Shown: positions 42,591 through 52,739 of the stretch, one piece after another
Layout: each line of letters starts with the position of its first letter
Position numbering within the stretch: the stretch's first letter is position 1
From: Escherichia sp. E1V33
GTDB lineage: Bacteria > Pseudomonadota > Gammaproteobacteria > Enterobacterales > Enterobacteriaceae
Assembly: GCF_004211955.1 (NCBI RefSeq)
Contig: NZ_RHJI01000023.1
Span: forward strand, 62,001 to 126,000
DNA length: 64,000 bases
Direction: 5' to 3'
The notes under the pieces: generated by a model
What the model was told of the DNA's origin: nothing
The model's database searches: none
The model's input: the letters and a program-made list of their open reading frames with translations, nothing else
Position numbers and translations under genes: made by a program

Positions 42591-44939
42591 ATGCTTAGTT
42601 TATACGAAAAAATAAAGATAAGGCTGATTATTTTATTTTTGTTGGCTACGCTGTCATTTATCGGTCTTTTTTTCATCATTAACTATCAGTTGGTATCGGA
42701 AAGGGCGGTAAAACGTGCCGATAGCCGCTTTGAACTTATTCAAAAAAATGTAGGTTATTTTTTTAAAGATATTGAGCGTGCTGCCTTAACGTTAAAGGAT
42801 TCGCTGTATTTATTGAAAAACAGTGAGGAGATTAAACGTGCCGTCATTCTGAAAATGGAAATGATGCCATTTCTGGACACGGTAGGATTAGTACTTGATG
42901 ATAATAAATATTATCTCTTTTCACGTCGAGCGAATGATAAGATCCTTGTTTACCATCAGGAAAAAGTAAATGGACCGCTTATCGATGAGGCAGGACGCGT
43001 CATCTTTGCCGACTTTAACCCGTCGCAGCGGCCCTGGTCGGTAGCATCAGATGACTCGGTCAGTAGCTGGAATCCGGCCTACAACTGCTTTGATCGCCCA
43101 GGGAAAAAGTGTATCTCTTTTACCCTGCGAATTAATGGCAAAGACCGTGACTTACTGGCGGTTAATAAAATTCATGTTGACTTAAACTGGCGCTATCTGA
43201 ATGAATATCTTGATCAAATCAGTGCGAATGATGAAGTGCTGTTTTTAAAACAAGGCCATGAGATCATCGCCAAAAACCAACTCGCCCGTGAAAAACTGAT
43301 TATTTATAATAGCGAAGGAAATTATAACATTATTGATTCTTTCGACACGGAATATATCGCAAGAACAGCGGAGGTTCCAAATAACTCGTTGTTCGAAATA
43401 TATTTTTATTATCCCACGGGGAATTTATTTAACGCATCAGATAAACTCTTTTATCTACCATTTGCGTTTATTATTGTCGTATTGCTGTTGGTTTACTTAA
43501 TGACCACGCGTGTGTTTCGTCGACAATTTTCCGAAATGACAGAACTGGTCAATACGCTGGAGTTTTTGCCCGATTCTACTGAACAAATGCAGGCGCTGAA
43601 AATCCGTGAAGGCGATGCGAAAGAGATTATCAGCATCAAAAATTCCATAGCGGAAATGAAAGATGCCGAAATTGAACGTTCGAATAAACTGCTCTCGCTA
43701 ATCTCCTACGATCAGGAGAGTGGTTTTATCAAAAACATGGCGATTATTGAATCTAATAATAGTCAGTATCAGGCTGTCGGGATCATCAAACTGTGCGGAC
43801 TGGAAGCCGTCGAAGCTGTGTTTGGCGTCGAGGAACGAAATAAAATAGTCAGGAAACTGTGTCAGCGAATTGCCGAGAAATATGCGCAATGCTGCGATAT
43901 AGTGACATTCAATGCCGATCTCTATTTATTATTGTGCCGGGAAAATGTACAGACATTTACCCGTAAAATAGCGATGGTAAATGATTTTGACAGCAGCTTT
44001 GGTTATCGTAATCTGCGTATACACAAATCTGCCATTTGTGAACCTTTGAAAGGTGAAAACGCCTGGAGTTATGCCGAAAAACTGAAACTGGCGATTTCCA
44101 GTATCCGTGACCATATGTTCTCTGAGTTTATTTTCTGTGATGACGCGAAACTCAACGAAATTGAAGAGAATATCTGGATTGCGCGTAACATTCGCCATGC
44201 AATGGAAATAGGCGAACTATTTTTAGTCTATCAACCAATTGTTGATATAAAAACCAGAGACATTATCGGCGCAGAAGCATTATGCCGCTGGATCTCTGCG
44301 GAACGAGGAATAATCTCACCGCTGAAGTTTATTACGATTGCTGAAGATATTGGGTTTATCAATGAACTTGGCTATCAAATTATTAAAACCGCGATGAAGG
44401 AGTTCAGGCATTTTAGCCAGCGTGCGGCCCTGAAGGACGGTTTCTTACTGCATATTAATGTTTCGCCCTGGCAGCTAAACGAGCCACACTTTCATGAACA
44501 TTTTACAACTATCATGAAAGAACATGATCTGCAGGCGAATAGTATCTGTATTGAGATCACTGAAACAGTGATTGAACGAATTAATGAACATTTTTATCTC
44601 AATATTGCACAACTGCGTAAACAAGGGGTAGGGATATCGATTGATGACTTTGGCACAGGGCTGTCAAACCTGAAACGTTTTTATGAAATTAACCCTGACA
44701 GCATAAAAGTAGACTCACAATTTACCGGCGATATTTTCGGCACCGCAGGAAAAATTGTGCGGATTATCTTCGACCTGGCACGCTATAACCAGATCCCGGT
44801 GATTGCAGAAGGTGTTGAAAGCGAAGAGGTTGCGCGTGAATTAATAAAATTAGGCTGTGTTCAGGCTCAGGGGTATCTGTACCAGAAGCCTATGCCATTC
44901 TCTGCCTGGGATAAAAGTGGAAAGTTAGTAAAAGAGTAG
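42591..44939 (+). CDS. pdeI: PdeI (YliE), membrane c-di-GMP phosphodiesterase (EAL)
   Basis: A 782-residue inner-membrane protein. One helix near residues 12-32 and another near 285-305 enclose a periplasmic sensor domain. A degenerate GGDEF-like segment follows (about 370-520), without the GGDEF signature. The EAL domain begins around 530, with EAL at 562-564, and also shows [21 protein letters not shown] and AEGVE, so the catalytic residues appear intact. It hydrolyses c-di-GMP. dgcI follows after 7 bp. Confidence 0.94.
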   Translation: MLSLYEKIKIRLIILFLLATLSFIGLFFIINYQLVSERAVKRADSRFELIQKNVGYFFKDIERAALTLKDSLYLLKNSEEIKRAVILKMEMMPFLDTVGLVLDDNKYYLFSRRANDKILVYHQEKVNGPLIDEAGRVIFADFNPSQRPWSVASDDSVSSWNPAYNCFDRPGKKCISFTLRINGKDRDLLAVNKIHVDLNWRYLNEYLDQISANDEVLFLKQGHEIIAKNQLAREKLIIYNSEGNYNIIDSFDTEYIARTAEVPNNSLFEIYFYYPTGNLFNASDKLFYLPFAFIIVVLLLVYLMTTRVFRRQFSEMTELVNTLEFLPDSTEQMQALKIREGDAKEIISIKNSIAEMKDAEIERSNKLLSLISYDQESGFIKNMAIIESNNSQYQAVGIIKLCGLEAVEAVFGVEERNKIVRKLCQRIAEKYAQCCDIVTFNADLYLLLCRENVQTFTRKIAMVNDFDSSFGYRNLRIHKSAICEPLKGENAWSYAEKLKLAISSIRDHMFSEFIFCDDAKLNEIEENIWIARNIRHAMEIGELFLVYQPIVDIKTRDIIGAEALCRWISAERGIISPLKFITIAEDIGFINELGYQIIKTAMKEFRHFSQRAALKDGFLLHINVSPWQLNEPHFHEHFTTIMKEHDLQANSICIEITETVIERINEHFYLNIAQLRKQGVGISIDDFGTGLSNLKRFYEINPDSIKVDSQFTGDIFGTAGKIVRIIFDLARYNQIPVIAEGVESEEVARELIKLGCVQAQGYLYQKPMPFSAWDKSGKLVKE

Positions 44940-44946
44940 TTTAGGT

Positions 44947-46275
44947 ATGTCCAGAATCAATAAATTCGTACTTACAGTCAGTCTGCTGATTTTTATTATG
45001 ATTTCGGCAGTTGCCTGCGGGATCTACACTCAAATGGTGAAAGAACGGGTGTATGGCCTGAAACAGTCCGTTATTGATACTGCTTTTGCGGTGGCAAATA
45101 TTGCTGAATATCGCCGTAGTGTGGCAATTGATCTCATCAATACGCTAAACCCTACGGAAGAACAATTGCTGGTTGGCTTACGCACAGCCTATGCCGATTC
45201 GGTTTCTCCTTCTTATTTGTATGATGTTGGGCCTTATCTGATTTCCAGTGATGAATGTATTCAGGTAAAGGAGTACGAGAATAACTATTGTACAAATATC
45301 ATGCAGGTGGTTAAGTATTTGCATGTTAAGAATACGGGGTTTATCTCTTTTGATGGTAAAACCTTCGTCTATTATCTCTACCCGGTTAGCCATAATCGTA
45401 GTCTGATATTTTTGCTTGGGCTGGAGCGCTTTTCTTTACTGTCAAAATCACTGGCAATGGACAGCGATAACCTGATGTTCTCACTTTTTAAGAATGGCAA
45501 ACCGGTTACTGGTGATGAATATAACGCCAAAAACGCCATCTTCACTGTTTCGGAAGCGATGGAGCACTTCTCCTATTTGCCGACAGGATTGTATGTGTTT
45601 GCCTATAAAAAAGACGTTTATTTTCAGGTGTGTATGTTGATCATCTTTTTTGCCGCATTGGTGGCGGTTATATCGGGGACCAGCTGCCTCTATCTGGTAC
45701 GCAGAGTGATCAATCGTGGTATTGTGGAGAAAGAAGCCATTATTAATAACCATTTTGAACGCGTACTGGACGGCGGGCTTTTCTTTTCGGCTGCCGATGT
45801 CAAAAAACTCTACAGTATGTATAACTCGGCGTTCCTGGACGACCTGACCAAAGCGATGGGCAGAAAATCCTTTGATGAAGATTTAAAAGCGCTGCCGGAA
45901 AAAGGCGGATATTTGTGCCTGTTTGACGTCGATAAATTCAAAAACATTAACGACACCTTCGGTCATTTGTTGGGCGATGAAGTGTTGATGAAAGTGGTGA
46001 AAATCCTTAAATCACAGATCCCGGTAGATAAAGGTAAAGTCTACCGCTTCGGCGGTGACGAATTTGCGGTGATTTATACTGGCGGAACGCTGGAAGAGTT
46101 GCTATCGATTCTAAAAGAAATCGTTCATTTCCAGGTGGGAAGCATTAATTTAAGCACCAGTATCGGTGTAGCGCATTCAAATGAATGTACTACCGTTGAA
46201 CGGCTGAAAATGCTGGCGGATGAGCGACTGTATAAGAGTAAGAAAAACGGCAGGGCACAGATTAGCTGGCAGTAA
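44947..46275 (+). CDS. dgcI: DgcI (YliF), membrane diguanylate cyclase (GGDEF)
   Basis: A 442-residue inner-membrane diguanylate cyclase. Two helices (about residues 7-27 and 225-245) enclose a periplasmic domain. The catalytic domain begins near residue 295 and carries GGDEF at 369-373. No RxxD inhibitory site is seen five residues before it. It sits directly after the opposing phosphodiesterase gene, so one transcript encodes both activities. Confidence 0.94.
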   Translation: MSRINKFVLTVSLLIFIMISAVACGIYTQMVKERVYGLKQSVIDTAFAVANIAEYRRSVAIDLINTLNPTEEQLLVGLRTAYADSVSPSYLYDVGPYLISSDECIQVKEYENNYCTNIMQVVKYLHVKNTGFISFDGKTFVYYLYPVSHNRSLIFLLGLERFSLLSKSLAMDSDNLMFSLFKNGKPVTGDEYNAKNAIFTVSEAMEHFSYLPTGLYVFAYKKDVYFQVCMLIIFFAALVAVISGTSCLYLVRRVINRGIVEKEAIINNHFERVLDGGLFFSAADVKKLYSMYNSAFLDDLTKAMGRKSFDEDLKALPEKGGYLCLFDVDKFKNINDTFGHLLGDEVLMKVVKILKSQIPVDKGKVYRFGGDEFAVIYTGGTLEELLSILKEIVHFQVGSINLSTSIGVAHSNECTTVERLKMLADERLYKSKKNGRAQISWQ

Positions 46276-46285
46276 TCATTATTCA

Positions 46286-46315
46286 CAGGCCGGACAAATG
46301 ATTTTGTCCGGCCTG
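46286..46315. terminator. Bidirectional hairpin between dgcI and rimO
   Basis: CAGGCCGGACAAA (46286-46298) pairs perfectly with TTTGTCCGGCCTG (46303-46315) around TGAT. It separates the convergent genes dgcI and rimO; the flanking U-tracts are weak. Confidence 0.75.
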
Positions 46316-46321
46316 AATTAA

Positions 46322-47647
46322 TTAAACCCGGCTACCCCACAAATCGTACTCATCGGCATGCTCGACTTTCACACGCAGGATGTCGCCCGGCTTAACGTTA
46401 GTTTCACCGTTGAGATAGACCGCGCCGTCGATTTCCGGTGCATCAGCCATACTGCGGCCAATCGCGCCTTCTTCGTCCACTTCGTCGATAATCACCAGAA
46501 TTTCACGGCCCACTTTCTCCTGCAGGCGTTCGGCGGAAATCTGTTGTTGCAGTTGCATGAAGCGATTCCAGCGTTCTTCTTTCACTTCTTCCGGAACCTG
46601 GTCAGGCAGGGCATTGGCATCTGCACCTTCAACCGGGCTGTATTTAAAGCAGCCAACGCGATCCAGACGTGCTTCTTTCAGGAAGTCGAGTAGCATCTGG
46701 AAATCTTCCTCCGTCTCGCCAGGGAAGCCGACAATAAAGGTTGAGCGTAGGGTCAGTTCCGGGCAGATTTCGCGCCATTTTTTGATACGTGCCAGTTGGC
46801 GATCCACCGACCCCGGGCGCTTCATCAGTTTGAGAATGCGCGGGCTGGCGTGCTGCAACGGAATGTCCAGATACGGCAGGATTTTGCCTTCTGCCATCAG
46901 CGGGATAACGTCATCCACATGCGGATAAGGGTACACGTAGTGTAGACGTGTCCAGATCCCCAGTTTCGATAACTGTTCGCACAGGCTGACCATGCTGGTT
47001 TTTACCGGCTCGCCGTTGTGGAAGCCAGTACGGTGTTTAACATCAACGCCATACGCGGAAGTATCCTGGGAGATAACCAGAATCTCTTTAACGCCCGCAT
47101 CAACCAGACGTTTCGCTTCGCTTAATACTTCGCCAATCGGGCGACTCACCAGATCGCCGCGCATTGAAGGAATAATGCAGAAGGTGCAGCGGTGGTTACA
47201 CCCTTCGGAAATCTTCAGATAGGCGTAATGACGCGGGGTCAATTTAACACCCTGTTCCGGCACCAGGCTCAAGAACGGATTGTGTTTCGGTTTTGGCACG
47301 TAGTGATGAACGTGCTCCAGAACCTGCTCGTAGCTATGAGGCCCGGTGATTTCCAGCACTTTCGGGTGGACTTCGCGGATCTGATCTTCTTTTGCCCCCA
47401 GACAACCGGTCACAATCACCTTGCCATTTTCATTCAACGCTTCGCCAATGGCTTCCAGAGACTCTTGCACCGCGCTGTCAATAAAGCCGCAGGTATTAAC
47501 GATCACCATATCCGCGTCGTCATAGCTCGGTACTACGTCATAACCTTCAGTTCGCAGTTCGGTCAGAATGCGCTCCGAATCGACAAGGTTTTTCGGGCAG
47601 CCAAGGGAAACAAAGCCGATTTTCGGCTGGGGAGTTACTTTGCTCAT
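46322..47647 (-). CDS. rimO: RimO, ribosomal protein S12 methylthiotransferase
   Basis: A radical SAM enzyme (441 residues) that adds a methylthio group to Asp88 of ribosomal protein S12. The N-terminal UPF0004 domain has cluster cysteines C17, C53 and C82; the radical SAM cluster cysteines are C150, C154 and C157 (CNHRCTFC). A C-terminal TRAM domain covers about the last 70 residues. In K-12 bssR is the next gene beyond rimO; here a lac-like gene cluster intervenes. Confidence 0.96.
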   Translation of the reverse strand: MSKVTPQPKIGFVSLGCPKNLVDSERILTELRTEGYDVVPSYDDADMVIVNTCGFIDSAVQESLEAIGEALNENGKVIVTGCLGAKEDQIREVHPKVLEITGPHSYEQVLEHVHHYVPKPKHNPFLSLVPEQGVKLTPRHYAYLKISEGCNHRCTFCIIPSMRGDLVSRPIGEVLSEAKRLVDAGVKEILVISQDTSAYGVDVKHRTGFHNGEPVKTSMVSLCEQLSKLGIWTRLHYVYPYPHVDDVIPLMAEGKILPYLDIPLQHASPRILKLMKRPGSVDRQLARIKKWREICPELTLRSTFIVGFPGETEEDFQMLLDFLKEARLDRVGCFKYSPVEGADANALPDQVPEEVKEERWNRFMQLQQQISAERLQEKVGREILVIIDEVDEEGAIGRSMADAPEIDGAVYLNGETNVKPGDILRVKVEHADEYDLWGSRV

Positions 47648-47741
47648 AGCTTAAAAAATATTCAGTTACAGGAAAGGTCAGGGCAGGGATTCTACAGAGT
47701 TCTGGATAAAATTTGTATCGTAATCTGGTCTACAGGTGAGG

Positions 47742-47764
47742 AAAACGCCCCAAATATCGGGGCG
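47742..47764 (-). terminator. Terminator of the LacY-like permease gene
   Basis: On the minus strand CGCCCC, a 7-nt loop and GGGGCG are followed by TTTT. The stem lies at 47746-47764, about 10 bases past the permease stop, and ends the inserted segment on the rimO side. Confidence 0.75.
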
Positions 47765-47774
47765 CAAATGATTG

Positions 47775-49010
47775 TCATGCTACTGGGTTTTCAGTTAGCG
47801 CCTCCGCAGGCTGGCTGCTGGATTTGTCCCGCAGCGTAAAGACCGAAATAAGCGTGAAGCAACCGGCAATCGCCCCCAGGATTAGATAGGTTTCAGCAAA
47901 GCCAATGGTGTCATACAGATAGCCGGCAATGGGTGAATAGATTGCCGTGGCGATGGATGCCACAAAAAGCACCAGCAGGTATACCGTCGAAGAGAGTTTA
48001 TGATCAAAGTTAGCCGCGATAAATTTAAACACAGACACCAGAATCAGTGGTTTTTCGATGGCGTGCATCATTTTAACGGCCGCAATCCACACTGGCCCCA
48101 GTTGGATTGCAGAACCGGCAATGCGTAGCGACATAATGGTTCCGGCAATCACTAATGCCCATTTGGCGCCAGTGCGGTTAACAAACCACGGCATCAGACA
48201 GAGAAATAAGGTTTCTCCACAGACCTGGACAGAAGCCAGAATTCCGTACCAGCGATTGCCTTCTTCTGGCGTCGGAAATTGCAGCGAAAAATATTGTGCG
48301 AATTGTTGATCGTAGGTGTCATAAATTTGCGTTACGAACAGAGTGAACATCAATAAAAACCAGAACTGACTATTTTTCGCCAGTTCAAGCGCATGGATAG
48401 CTTTCAGCGAATTGGTTTTTTCAATTTCCGCCTCGGTCAGTTCAATTTTGGTAAACATAAAGCAGATTGCGGCGATCACAATGGCACAGCTTGCCAGCCA
48501 GAAAGAGAGATTAGGGCTGGTATCAATGTATTTACCCACAATCCACGCGGCGGCGGCCCATCCCAGAGAGCCCCACATTCTTACGCGACCATATTCAAAA
48601 TGATAACGGCGCGAAACTTTATCTATCCAGGAATCCAGAACGCCACAGCCAGAATTAAAAATGATCCCCAGGTAAACACCACCTAAAACAGCGCCCAGCC
48701 AGAAGTTATGAACCAGAAGTGGGGCATACACATAAATAAAGAATGGGCCTACGGGAAGTAATAATGCGACGAGGATCCAGATGAGTTGTTTCTTAAGACC
48801 AAATTTATCGGAGATGAAACCGAAGAACGGCTGCATTAATAACGCAATGAAAGCATTAACGGAATAAAGCAATCCTGTGCGTGTGGCGGTAATTTCCAGA
48901 TGCTGTGTCGTCCATATGACAAAAAATGCCATCGTTGCCGACCAGGCGAAGAGGTACAGAAAATCGAAAATACTGAGCAAAATATAATTACGTTTACCGG
49001 GCAATAACAT
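47775..49010 (-). CDS. LacY-type oligosaccharide:H+ symporter (MFS)
   Basis: A 12-helix permease of the LacY/RafB/CscB family, 411 residues from the ATG at 49010. That start is preceded 8 bases upstream by GAGG and aligns with LacY Met1; an ATG at 49061 would give 428 residues but lacks a ribosome site. By alignment with LacY, R144, W151 (the galactoside-stacking Trp) and the proton/coupling residues R302, H322 and E325 are conserved (here R144, W151, R296, H316, E319), as are D237, D240 and K319 (D231, D234, K313). E126 is replaced by Asp, and the position of K358 by Ser. It probably imports a galactoside; the exact substrate may differ from lactose. Confidence 0.88.
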   Translation of the reverse strand: MLLPGKRNYILLSIFDFLYLFAWSATMAFFVIWTTQHLEITATRTGLLYSVNAFIALLMQPFFGFISDKFGLKKQLIWILVALLLPVGPFFIYVYAPLLVHNFWLGAVLGGVYLGIIFNSGCGVLDSWIDKVSRRYHFEYGRVRMWGSLGWAAAAWIVGKYIDTSPNLSFWLASCAIVIAAICFMFTKIELTEAEIEKTNSLKAIHALELAKNSQFWFLLMFTLFVTQIYDTYDQQFAQYFSLQFPTPEEGNRWYGILASVQVCGETLFLCLMPWFVNRTGAKWALVIAGTIMSLRIAGSAIQLGPVWIAAVKMMHAIEKPLILVSVFKFIAANFDHKLSSTVYLLVLFVASIATAIYSPIAGYLYDTIGFAETYLILGAIAGCFTLISVFTLRDKSSSQPAEALTENPVA

Positions 49011-49102
49011 AGCCATATCCTCAATCACTGGCGTTGGGTCATTTACCGTTGGCACAGGCATTAGCTGTGCTTACTGGTTATTGTTTTGGTATGCATCTCC
49101 GG

Positions 49103-49123
49103 AAATGTCATACGTTAACAATT
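49103..49123 (-). promoter_or_regulatory. lac-type operator upstream of the permease gene
   Basis: Read on the minus strand the site starts AATTGTTAACGTATGAC and ends ATTT. It matches the operator before the beta-galactosidase gene at 17 of 21 positions. It overlaps the likely transcription start (a TAAAAA -10-like hexamer lies at 49127-49132 on the minus strand). Confidence 0.7.
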
Positions 49124-49178
49124 TCATTTTTACTCTGACCCTGACTGCGATGATTAGGCAATATGTTAAATGAATGTT

Positions 49179-49194
49179 TGAGATTTACATCACA
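49179..49194 (-). promoter_or_regulatory. CRP-like site of the permease promoter
   Basis: On the minus strand TGTGA-TGTAAA-TCTCA, nine of ten core matches to TGTGA-N6-TCACA. Its centre is about 73 bp upstream of the operator centre, close to the CRP-to-O1 spacing in the classical lac promoter. Confidence 0.6.
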
Positions 49195-49263
49195 ATTATT
49201 GCTGATAATAAAAAAGATTTAGCGAAACAGATCACTAAATCTTTTTATGAGAACGTATTACTT

Positions 49264-50346
49264 TTATGCCTTTCGTGTTAGCTCATCTGCCAGTGTGCGA
49301 AGGTGTTCAGCAATATTCATCAGATCAGCCTGCGGTGAGTGCAGGGGGCCAGCAGAGTTACGCACGACCAGGCGACTGGGAAGGATGGTTGAAGAGCGGA
49401 GCATCGCGTGTTCATCGTCCGGCTGTAAAATTTGTTGAACGGCAATTTTCCCTTGTAAATCAAAGTCGATTGCAACGGTCGTTAGCGAAGGTTCAAAAAA
49501 TGCACTTTCATAGGTGTCGTCATACCCTATGACAGAAATATCTTGCGGGATTTTACGTTTTTGTTGATGTAAGGCGCTTAATGCCCCCAATGCCATCTGA
49601 TCATTGGCGATCAGAAGAGCGGTTACCTGTGGTGTTTCACGTAGCATCTGTAACGTCGCCAGATAGCCGCTTTGAGCGTCCCAACTACCGTAATGAATGG
49701 CCAGCGGCGTCAGTTGGAGTGAAGCGAGGGTGTCGCGCCAGGTATTGAGTCGTAGCCGCGCTGGTACTGAATTTTCAGGGCCAGAGATCAAGCAAAATTG
49801 ACGATGCCCCAAATCGTAAAGATGTTTCACGCTGGCGCGTGCACCTTCTGCGGGATTAAAGGTGACGTTAAATACCGGGCTATAAGGGTCCACGTCGAGA
49901 AACAAACACAATACATCGCTGTTTTCAGCCACCAGTGTTTCAGCCAATGCCGTTTCCAGCGGTGCGTTGATAATAATCTTTGTTACCCGTTGTGCTTTTA
50001 ATTCAGTAATTGCAGCCTGAATACCTTTAATATCAACATCATCAATCATGGATATCAGCACCTGATATCCCTGTTCTCCGGCATATTTTTTCACTGCTGC
50101 CGCAATTTGCGAGGGGGCATGCAGGGCAAGTGAAGTTGTAACCAGCCCGACCGTTTTGCTCTCTTTCCCTACCAACTGTTGAGCAACGCGATTTGGAACG
50201 TACTTAAGTTCGGCAATGGCTTGTTCAATTTTTTGACGTGTTTTAGCAGACACGTTCGCTGAATTGTTAAGCACCCGCGACACTGTCTGATAAGAAACAT
50301 TGGCATGACGAGCAACATCGGCAAGGGTTGCAGCTTTGGTTTTCAT
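49264..50346 (-). CDS. LacI-like repressor of the GH42/permease system
   Basis: A 360-residue LacI-family repressor, strikingly close to LacI itself. The recognition helix SYQTVSRVLN has the same Tyr-Gln-Arg readout as LacI; the hinge region PNRVAQQL is identical. The ligand domain keeps SSLALHAPSQI-, ARLRL- and ANDQMALGA-type segments. The C-terminal leucines L342, L349 and L356 fall at the same numbers as the LacI tetramer zipper. The ATG at 50346 gives LacI length; nine more codons upstream are possible. It lies between the permease (same strand) and the divergent beta-galactosidase. Confidence 0.9.
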   Translation of the reverse strand: MKTKAATLADVARHANVSYQTVSRVLNNSANVSAKTRQKIEQAIAELKYVPNRVAQQLVGKESKTVGLVTTSLALHAPSQIAAAVKKYAGEQGYQVLISMIDDVDIKGIQAAITELKAQRVTKIIINAPLETALAETLVAENSDVLCLFLDVDPYSPVFNVTFNPAEGARASVKHLYDLGHRQFCLISGPENSVPARLRLNTWRDTLASLQLTPLAIHYGSWDAQSGYLATLQMLRETPQVTALLIANDQMALGALSALHQQKRKIPQDISVIGYDDTYESAFFEPSLTTVAIDFDLQGKIAVQQILQPDDEHAMLRSSTILPSRLVVRNSAGPLHSPQADLMNIAEHLRTLADELTRKA

Positions 50347-50387
50347 ATTCGCCCCGGCTAAAAGATTTGTCACAGTATACCGCAGTG

Positions 50388-50404
50388 AATGTCATACGTA
50401 TCAC
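50388..50404. promoter_or_regulatory. Weak third operator-like site before the repressor gene
   Basis: AATGTCATACGTATCAC shares 12 consecutive bases (AATGTCATACGT) with the permease operator and is itself nearly palindromic about its centre. It lies 42 bp upstream of the repressor start, so autoregulation or looping is possible. The right half does not match the other operators. Confidence 0.4.
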
Positions 50405-50528
50405 GCTCACCTGTCACAGTGCCGGTAAGCTGAACCGACGAACCTGTTTGAAGGGAAAAAACGCGTACTTGATCACATTCCTGCCGGACATTCCTTGCAT
50501 AACGAAGCAATTAATTACTAGATGACAG

Positions 50529-50549
50529 TATTGTGAACGAATAACATTT
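50529..50549 (+). promoter_or_regulatory. lac-type operator upstream of the GH42 gene
   Basis: The 21-bp site starts TATTGTGAACGAATAACA and ends TTT. It matches the classical lac O1 sequence at 17 of 21 positions, including TTGTGA and ATAACA in the same spacing. It lies 31 bp before the beta-galactosidase ATG, in position to block transcription. TTGCAT at 50495-50500 is a possible -35; a TCACA half-site lies at 50473-50477. Confidence 0.75.
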
Positions 50550-50580
50550 TTTGTCTGTTTAAAACAATTCAGGAGTCAGC

Positions 50581-52635
50581 ATGGACAAGCACCCACCGAT
50601 CATCCCCAGAGCCCCATGGTTACTTCATGGTGCTGATTACAATCCGGAGCAATGGTTACATGTCCCTGGGATTCTGGAGAAAGATATTGCCATGATGCAA
50701 CAGGCTGGTTGTAACACCATGTCGGTGGGCATTTTTAGCTGGTCAATACTGGAACCCACAGAGGGTGAGTATCGCTTTGACTGGCTGGATGAGGTGCTGG
50801 ATAAACTTCATGCTGGTGGGATCTCTGTCTTCCTCGCAACACCAAGCGGAGCCAAACCCGCCTGGCTTGCTGCTCGTTATCCAGAGGTTCTGAGAGTTAG
50901 CGCCTCACGCGAGAAAATGCTTCACGGTGGTCGCCATAATCACTGCCTTTCTTCGCCAGTGTATAAAGATAAAGTGACGCAAATTAACCGTAAGCTGGCG
51001 CAGCGATACGCCAATCATCCGGCGGTTCTGGGATGGCATATCAGTAATGAGTATGGCGGAGAGTGTCATTGTAATGGATGCCAACAGGCGTTTCGCCGTT
51101 GGTTGCAGACTCGTTACACCACTCTCGAGGCGCTTAATCAGGCATGGTGGACTGGCTTCTGGAGCCATACCTACAGTGACTGGTCACAAATTGAATCTCC
51201 TTCCCCATTAGGTGAAATGTCCAACCACGGTTTGAATCTTGACTGGCGACGCTTTGTCACATCGCAGGTAAAAGAGTTCTATCAAATGGAAATCGCGCCG
51301 TTAAAAGCAGAACGCCCCGATTTACCTGCGACGACCAATTTTATGTGGTATTTCAATGACTACAACTACTGGGCATTAGCCGAAGTGGTTGATTTTGTGA
51401 GTTGGGATAGCTACCCCATGTGGCACAAACAGGAAGATGAACGCGCCGTAGCCTGTAAAACAGCGATGTATCACGACCTGATGCGTACCTTGAAAAATAA
51501 ACCGTTTATTCTGATGGAATCCACGCCCAGCCAGACAAGCTGGCAGCCAACCAGCAAACTGAAAAAGCCGGGAATGAATATTCTTTCTTCCTTACAGGCC
51601 GTCGCTCACGGCGCAGACGGCGTGCACTATTTTCAGTGGCGTAAGAGTCGTGGTGCCGTGGAAAAGTTTCATGGTGCGGTGGTTGATCACGTCGGTCATC
51701 TGGAGACGCGTACCGGGCGCGAAGTCATACAACTGGGGCAACGGCTGGCCCATCTTAAACAATTGGTTGGGACGAAAACGCAGGCAAAAGTTGCCATTAT
51801 TTTCGACTGGGAAAACCGCTGGGCGGTCAATGATGCTGCCGGGCCACGCAATTGCGGTATCCACTACGAACAAACGGTAGTGGAGCATTACCGACCTTTC
51901 TGGGAGCAGGGCGTGGCGGTCGATATTATCAATGCTGATTGTGATCTTACGGGTTATCAGTTAGTTATCGCCCCAATGCTCTATATGGTTCGCGATGGAT
52001 TTGCTGCTCGTGCTCGTGCCTATGTCGAAGCTGGTGGCAATTTTATCACCACTTACTGGTCCGGGATTGTCAATGAAACCGATTTATGTCACCTGGGTGG
52101 GTTCCCTGGCCCGTTGCGTGACCTGATGGGCGTATGGGCTGAAGAGATTGATAGCCTTAATGATTATCAGCATAACGAAGTTATCTGCGAGCCGAATGCG
52201 TATGGACTGCAGGGGCAATGGCAGGCACGGGAATTATGTGCGGTTATTCACGCCGAAGGTGCACAGGTTCTGGCGCGCTATGGTGAGGATTTTTATGCGG
52301 GTACACCTGCGTTAACGGTAAATCACGTCGGACAAGGTCGTGCTTTTTATGTGGCTTCGCGTAATGATGCGTCATTTCATCAAGCGTTTGCCGCGATGTT
52401 GATCAACACACTTCATCTCCCAAAAGCACTTGCTACTGAACTTCCTGCTGGCGTTATTGCGACGCGTCGGACAGACGGCGATCAGGAATGGGTATTTGTA
52501 CAAAATTACACTGCTCATGTACAAAATGTTTTGCTTCCTGGAGCGTGGCGAGTGGCGGAAACGGGCAAGGCTTGTTCACAACAATTAGAACTGGCGCCAT
52601 GGGGATGTGAGGTACTGGAAAGAGAAATAATGTAA
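50581..52635 (+). CDS. GH42 beta-galactosidase
   Basis: A cytoplasmic glycoside hydrolase family 42 enzyme (684 residues, no signal peptide) expected to hydrolyse beta-galactosides. The N-terminal TIM barrel carries the acid/base E157 (WHISNEYGG) and the nucleophile E313 (FILMEST). C122, C162, C164 and C167 match the zinc-cluster cysteines of characterised family members. The middle trimerisation domain (about 390-600) and a small C-terminal beta domain follow. It is unrelated to LacZ (GH2). AGGAG precedes the ATG. Lac-type operator and LacI-like repressor lie upstream; the LacY-like permease is divergent. Confidence 0.93.
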   Translation: MDKHPPIIPRAPWLLHGADYNPEQWLHVPGILEKDIAMMQQAGCNTMSVGIFSWSILEPTEGEYRFDWLDEVLDKLHAGGISVFLATPSGAKPAWLAARYPEVLRVSASREKMLHGGRHNHCLSSPVYKDKVTQINRKLAQRYANHPAVLGWHISNEYGGECHCNGCQQAFRRWLQTRYTTLEALNQAWWTGFWSHTYSDWSQIESPSPLGEMSNHGLNLDWRRFVTSQVKEFYQMEIAPLKAERPDLPATTNFMWYFNDYNYWALAEVVDFVSWDSYPMWHKQEDERAVACKTAMYHDLMRTLKNKPFILMESTPSQTSWQPTSKLKKPGMNILSSLQAVAHGADGVHYFQWRKSRGAVEKFHGAVVDHVGHLETRTGREVIQLGQRLAHLKQLVGTKTQAKVAIIFDWENRWAVNDAAGPRNCGIHYEQTVVEHYRPFWEQGVAVDIINADCDLTGYQLVIAPMLYMVRDGFAARARAYVEAGGNFITTYWSGIVNETDLCHLGGFPGPLRDLMGVWAEEIDSLNDYQHNEVICEPNAYGLQGQWQARELCAVIHAEGAQVLARYGEDFYAGTPALTVNHVGQGRAFYVASRNDASFHQAFAAMLINTLHLPKALATELPAGVIATRRTDGDQEWVFVQNYTAHVQNVLLPGAWRVAETGKACSQQLELAPWGCEVLEREIM

Positions 52636-52739
52636 ATTAATATTAATAAGATGTGAAGTATTGATCCCTGACAGCATTTTGCTCAAAAAATAGCCATACT
52701 ATTTAATTGCAACAAGGCTGGAAAGAGGAGGATCGAAGT

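Noticed and set aside
50462..50477. CRP site upstream of the GH42 gene
   Set aside because: The right half TCACA is perfect but the left half (CGCGT) matches at only two of five positions, so only a half-site is noted.
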